The notes beneath the pieces are model-generated. The model had not been told where the DNA came from and searched no databases. It saw nothing but the letters and a program-made list of their open reading frames with translations. Made by a program: the position numbers and the translations under genes. DNA of 27,369 bases from CAYWKS01 sp964458935 (lineage in GTDB: Bacteria > Planctomycetota > Phycisphaerae > Phycisphaerales > Zrk34): positions 1-27,369 of the forward strand of contig CAYWKS010000035.1 in assembly GCA_964458935.1 (NCBI GenBank), read 5' to 3'. Every line of letters begins with the position of its first letter. The first letter of the stretch is position 1. Below, piece by piece: positions 23,556 to 27,369 of the stretch.

Positions 23556-25544
23556 TCATCCCATGGCCGGCCGCGGCGTCACCGGCGCGGGCCGCGCCGC
23601 CCCGCCGGCGGGTTGCCGGTCGCCGGCCTCGGCGTGCTCGATGTCCTCGCCCTCGCGTACCAGCCGCGCCGAGTTGAAGATCACCACGAACGAGCTGAGC
23701 AGGTGCAGCACCGGCGCCGCCAGCAGCGGCACCCAGCCCTGCGCCGCCGCCGCCTCCAGCACCACCACGTACAGCAACGCGAAGCCCAGGTTCTGCCGCA
23801 CCACCGCGATCGCGCGGCGGCTCAGCCTCACGAGGAACGGGATGCGATTGAGGTTGTTGTTCATCAGCGCGATCGAGGCGGAGTTGATCGCCACGTCGCT
23901 GCCCGCGGCGCCCATCGCGACCGACAGGTTGCCCGCCGCCAGCGCCGGTGCGTCGTTCACCCCGTCGCCGATCACCGCGACGGTGTGGCCCTGGCCCTTG
24001 AGCCGATCGACCAGCTCGAGCTTCTGGGCCGGCAGCACCTCCGCCTGCACGTCCGTGCAGTGCATCTCGCCGGCCACGCGATTCGCCACCGACCAGCGGT
24101 CGCCGGTGACCATGACGAGCTTGCGCATGTTCAGCTCACGCAGCTCGTCCATCGCCCGCGCCGCGCCCGGGCGCGTCCGGTCCTCCAGCCCGATCCACCC
24201 CAGCACTCGGTCGCCCCGCGTGACGTACAGAAGGCTCAGGCCCTCCGAGCCGGCGTCGTCGACCCCGGTGACGTCGACGCCCTGCTCGGCGATCCAGGTG
24301 CCGCGACCCACGCGGACGGGTTGGCCTTCGATCACAGCCTCGACGCCGCGGCCGCTGACTTCCTCGAACCGGTCGGCCGGCTGCAGGTCCAGCCGCGCCT
24401 TGCGGGCGACCTGGACGACCGCCCGGGCCACGGGGTGCCGCGAGCTCTGCTCGGCCGACGCCGCGACACGCAGCAGCTCCGCGGCATCGACTCCCTCGGC
24501 CGGCTGCATCCGCGTCACGCTCAGCTCGCCGGTCGTCAGCGTGCCGGTCTTGTCGAACACGATCGCCGTCAGGTGCCGCGCCGTCTCCAGCGTCGCCACG
24601 TTCTTGATCAGCACGCCCAGCCGCGCCGCCGCACTCAGCGCCGCCACCATCGCCGTCGGCGTCGCCAGGATGATCGCGCACGGGCAGGCGATGATCAGCA
24701 TCGCGATCGACCGCTCCAGCTCGTTGGTGAAGAAGAACACGATCGCCGCGATCATCAGGATCACCGGCGTGTACCAGTGCGCGTAGCGGTCGATCATGCG
24801 GCTGATGGGCGTGCGGGTGCGCTCGGCCTGGAGGATCAGGTCCTTCACGCGGGCCAGCGTGGTGTCGGCGCCGGCCTTGCTGATCTCCACGTCCAGCAGG
24901 CCCGTCACGTTGATCGTCCCGCCGAACACCTCGTCGCCCTGTGCCTTGTCGACCGGCAGCGACTCGCCGGTGATGTTCGCCTGGTTGACCGTGCTCGACC
25001 CCGAGACGATGCGGCCGTCGCCGGGGATGTTGTCGCCCGGCCTGACCCGCACCACGTCCCCCGGCACGAGGTCCGACGCGTCCACCTCCGCCTCTTCCTC
25101 GCGGCCCTCGGCCCGGACGAGCTTGCTGGCGCGGGTCGGGGTGATGCGGATCAACGCCTCGATGCTCTTGCGGGCGCCCAGCGCCGTGCGGTGCTCGATC
25201 AGCACGCTGATGATCATGAAGAAGGCGATCAGCCCGGCCTCGATGTACGACCCGGCGGCGAACGCGGCGACCACCGCCAGCGCCGCCAGCTCGTTCATGT
25301 GCATGTGACCGGTCCACAGGTCCCGCAACGCCTGCCAGACCAGCGGGATGCCCAGCAGCAGCGCCGCCGCGATCGCCGCGACGTCCGACGGATCGTTCCG
25401 CAGCAGCAGGTTGTGCGGCTCGAACACCAGCCGCGCCGCCACCGCCACGATCAGCAGCATCCCGCCGATCAGCACCGCGAGGATCTGGGCGTTCACCCGC
25501 CCGGTCTCGTTCTCCACCACGCGCTTGGCGTGCTCGTGCACCAT
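23556..25544 (-). CDS. Heavy-metal P1B-type ATPase (CPC type, no N-terminal metal-binding domain)
   Basis: The 662-residue protein is a soft-metal exporter of the P1B-ATPase family. The phosphorylation site DKTGTLT begins at Asp331. TGES (192-195) is the actuator loop, CPC (287-289) the transmembrane metal site, SSRHP (368-372) the P1B nucleotide-binding motif and GDGVNDAP (526-533) the hinge. There is no N-terminal HMA domain or CxxC motif; His residues near the N-terminus and in GHMHMNEL (79-86) are the only extra candidate ligands there. The C-terminal helix (APVLHLLSSFVVIFNSARL) has neither the DxG of Zn/Cd types nor the Met-Ser-Ser pattern of Cu types, so the metal is uncertain. The C-terminus ends in a Pro/Ala-rich tail. 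GAGG lies before the ATG. The gene follows pheS after a 159-base gap and converges with the permease gene. Confidence 0.93.
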   Translation of the reverse strand: MVHEHAKRVVENETGRVNAQILAVLIGGMLLIVAVAARLVFEPHNLLLRNDPSDVAAIAAALLLGIPLVWQALRDLWTGHMHMNELAALAVVAAFAAGSYIEAGLIAFFMIISVLIEHRTALGARKSIEALIRITPTRASKLVRAEGREEEAEVDASDLVPGDVVRVRPGDNIPGDGRIVSGSSTVNQANITGESLPVDKAQGDEVFGGTINVTGLLDVEISKAGADTTLARVKDLILQAERTRTPISRMIDRYAHWYTPVILMIAAIVFFFTNELERSIAMLIIACPCAIILATPTAMVAALSAAARLGVLIKNVATLETARHLTAIVFDKTGTLTTGELSVTRMQPAEGVDAAELLRVAASAEQSSRHPVARAVVQVARKARLDLQPADRFEEVSGRGVEAVIEGQPVRVGRGTWIAEQGVDVTGVDDAGSEGLSLLYVTRGDRVLGWIGLEDRTRPGAARAMDELRELNMRKLVMVTGDRWSVANRVAGEMHCTDVQAEVLPAQKLELVDRLKGQGHTVAVIGDGVNDAPALAAGNLSVAMGAAGSDVAINSASIALMNNNLNRIPFLVRLSRRAIAVVRQNLGFALLYVVVLEAAAAQGWVPLLAAPVLHLLSSFVVIFNSARLVREGEDIEHAEAGDRQPAGGAARPAPVTPRPAMG

Positions 25545-25703
25545 GTTCGCCTCGTCCCTGTCCGCGGCAGTTGAGTGACCATCATACGCCCTGACGCCGG
25601 CCCGGGTTCAGCAGCGCCGATCCCGCCAACCCGCTCACGGATCAACGGGGCGACGCCCGGACGCGGCCCGGACGCGCCGGCGGCCGGCTCGGTGGACGAC
25701 GCC

Positions 25704-26699
<996 letters not shown>

Positions 26700-26709
26700 C
26701 AGGGCCAAC

Positions 26710-26738
26710 AGGATAAGTCCGCCGCCCGAACCTGCCAA
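26710..26738 (-). promoter_or_regulatory. Candidate sigma-70 promoter for pheS
   Basis: On the minus strand TTGGCA (26738-26733) and TATCCT (26715-26710) are separated by exactly 17 bases. They match the -35 and -10 consensus at 5 of 6 and 4 of 6 positions. Transcription would start about seven bases further on, only three to five bases before the pheS ATG at 26699, which would explain the missing ribosome binding site. Confidence 0.45.
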
Positions 26739-26859
26739 CCACGCCGTTCCCACGTCCACAGCCGGTTATCCCGCGCCACCCGATCAACCCGCCGGCCCCC
26801 CGGGCCGATGTATCTCGCAGGCGCCGGTGTGGGCCCGTGGATCGAGGGCGAGAGGGTGA

Positions 26860-27369
26860 ATGATGGCGAATCGCACTTTGGGGGACCAGGCCTTGATGTC
26901 CGACAGCATCTCGGGGGACCGTTCGCCGACCGAAGATGCGCCGCGCGACTGCGGCGGGTGCAACGTCTGCTGCACGGCGATGCACGTGGCGCCGCTGGGC
27001 AAGCCCGCCGGCTCGCCCTGCGCCCATCAGTCCGAGGCCGGGTGCGGCATCTACCACGATCGCCCGCCGGCCTGCCGCGTGTGGTTCTGCATGTGGGTCC
27101 GCGACCCGGGCCGCATCTTCACCGACCGCCATCGCCCGGATCGGCTGGGGGTGTTCTTCACCGCGAGCGTGCCGGATCCGCGGACCGGTCAACAGACGAT
27201 CTATGCACACGAGGTCCGTGCCCATGCCGCGGGCGGCACCGAGGTGCAGCGTGTGCTTGCCTTTCTGTCCCAGGCCGCCCCGGTCGAGGTGGTGCGCTTC
27301 CGTCCCCCGCCGCAGCAGCAGCCCACACCGGTCGCCCTGACCCGCGAGGGCCGGGAAGTCGCTGCCTGA
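26860..27369 (+). CDS. YkgJ-like cysteine-cluster protein (CxxCxxCC family)
   Basis: The 169-residue protein ends exactly at the window edge with its own TGA, so it is complete. The cluster motif C31-x2-C34-x2-C37-C38 is followed by Cys54, Cys62, Cys72 and Cys77 within CAHQSEAGCGIYHDRPPACRV. This is the layout of the YkgJ/UPF0153 family of zinc- or iron-cluster proteins, whose exact role is not settled. No signal peptide is present, so it should be cytoplasmic. The start is ATG at 26860 or the ATG directly after it; GAGAGGG lies just upstream. The C-terminus, after about residue 150, is Gln/Pro-rich. The gene diverges from pheS across a 160-base gap and may share regulatory DNA with it. Confidence 0.88.
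   Translation: MMANRTLGDQALMSDSISGDRSPTEDAPRDCGGCNVCCTAMHVAPLGKPAGSPCAHQSEAGCGIYHDRPPACRVWFCMWVRDPGRIFTDRHRPDRLGVFFTASVPDPRTGQQTIYAHEVRAHAAGGTEVQRVLAFLSQAAPVEVVRFRPPPQQQPTPVALTREGREVAA

Noticed and set aside
22306..23559. Minus-strand open frame opposite the divergent permease
   Set aside because: The plus-strand frame has membrane segments and the ABC-2 coupling motif; the minus-strand frame is Gln/His/Asp/Arg-rich and has no recognisable domain.
23538..25574. Plus-strand open frame of about 678 codons opposite the P-type ATPase
   Set aside because: The minus strand encodes an unmistakable P-type ATPase; the plus-strand frame is its shadow.
25545..25703. GC-rich direct repeat (CCCGGACGC twice) after pheS as a terminator or repeat element
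   Set aside because: The copies are short and in direct orientation, with no clear hairpin or T-run, so I could not support a function.

Overview
The window looks like a chromosomal stretch from a high-GC planctomycete, most likely of the class Phycisphaerae. That placement is an inference from the gene families (a release-factor-like GGQ protein, anchored VWA proteins beside TolQ/ExbD genes, several SPFH proteins, long TPR-type proteins) and from the base composition; there is no rRNA or other firm taxonomic marker. I see 21 protein genes (two may be halves of one frameshifted gene), no RNA genes, no insertion sequences and no CRISPR array. Genes are packed tightly: no gene-free stretch exceeds 300 bases, and the longest is 1-252, which holds only a short inverted repeat.

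Layout. Positions 253-4691 (minus strand) hold a secreted protein of a conserved family often mislabelled as Maf, a GGQ release-factor-like protein, a WG-repeat protein with a likely frameshift separating it from its membrane anchor, and endonuclease IV (nfo). Positions 4716-22309 (minus) are one long run of 13 co-directional, closely spaced genes. In transcription order these are: a 7-TM SPFH protein, an HflC-like protein, an HflK-like protein, an ABC ATPase, a large ABC-2 type permease, a 728-residue anchored protein, two paralogous membrane-anchored von Willebrand A (VWA) proteins, a secreted repeat protein, a TolQ/ExbB-type channel, two ExbD/TolR proteins and a 922-residue secreted TPR-like protein. 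A second ABC-2 permease (22435-23448, plus) diverges from the head of this run. It shares a distinctive motif with the first permease and may use the same ATPase. Positions 23556-26699 (minus) hold a CPC-type metal P-type ATPase and pheS. A YkgJ-like cysteine-cluster protein (26860-27369, plus) diverges from pheS and ends on the last base of the window.

How the genes may work together. The long run looks like a cell-envelope machine. It has a proton-driven TolQ/ExbD motor, two VWA proteins whose single membrane helix carries the S-x3-H arrangement of TonB, an ABC exporter, and three SPFH scaffold proteins. The S-x3-H match suggests that the VWA proteins take the place of TonB as the moving partner of the motor, with the VWA domain as the periplasmic effector. 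This is the most interesting reading of the window; it rests on sequence motifs and gene order only.
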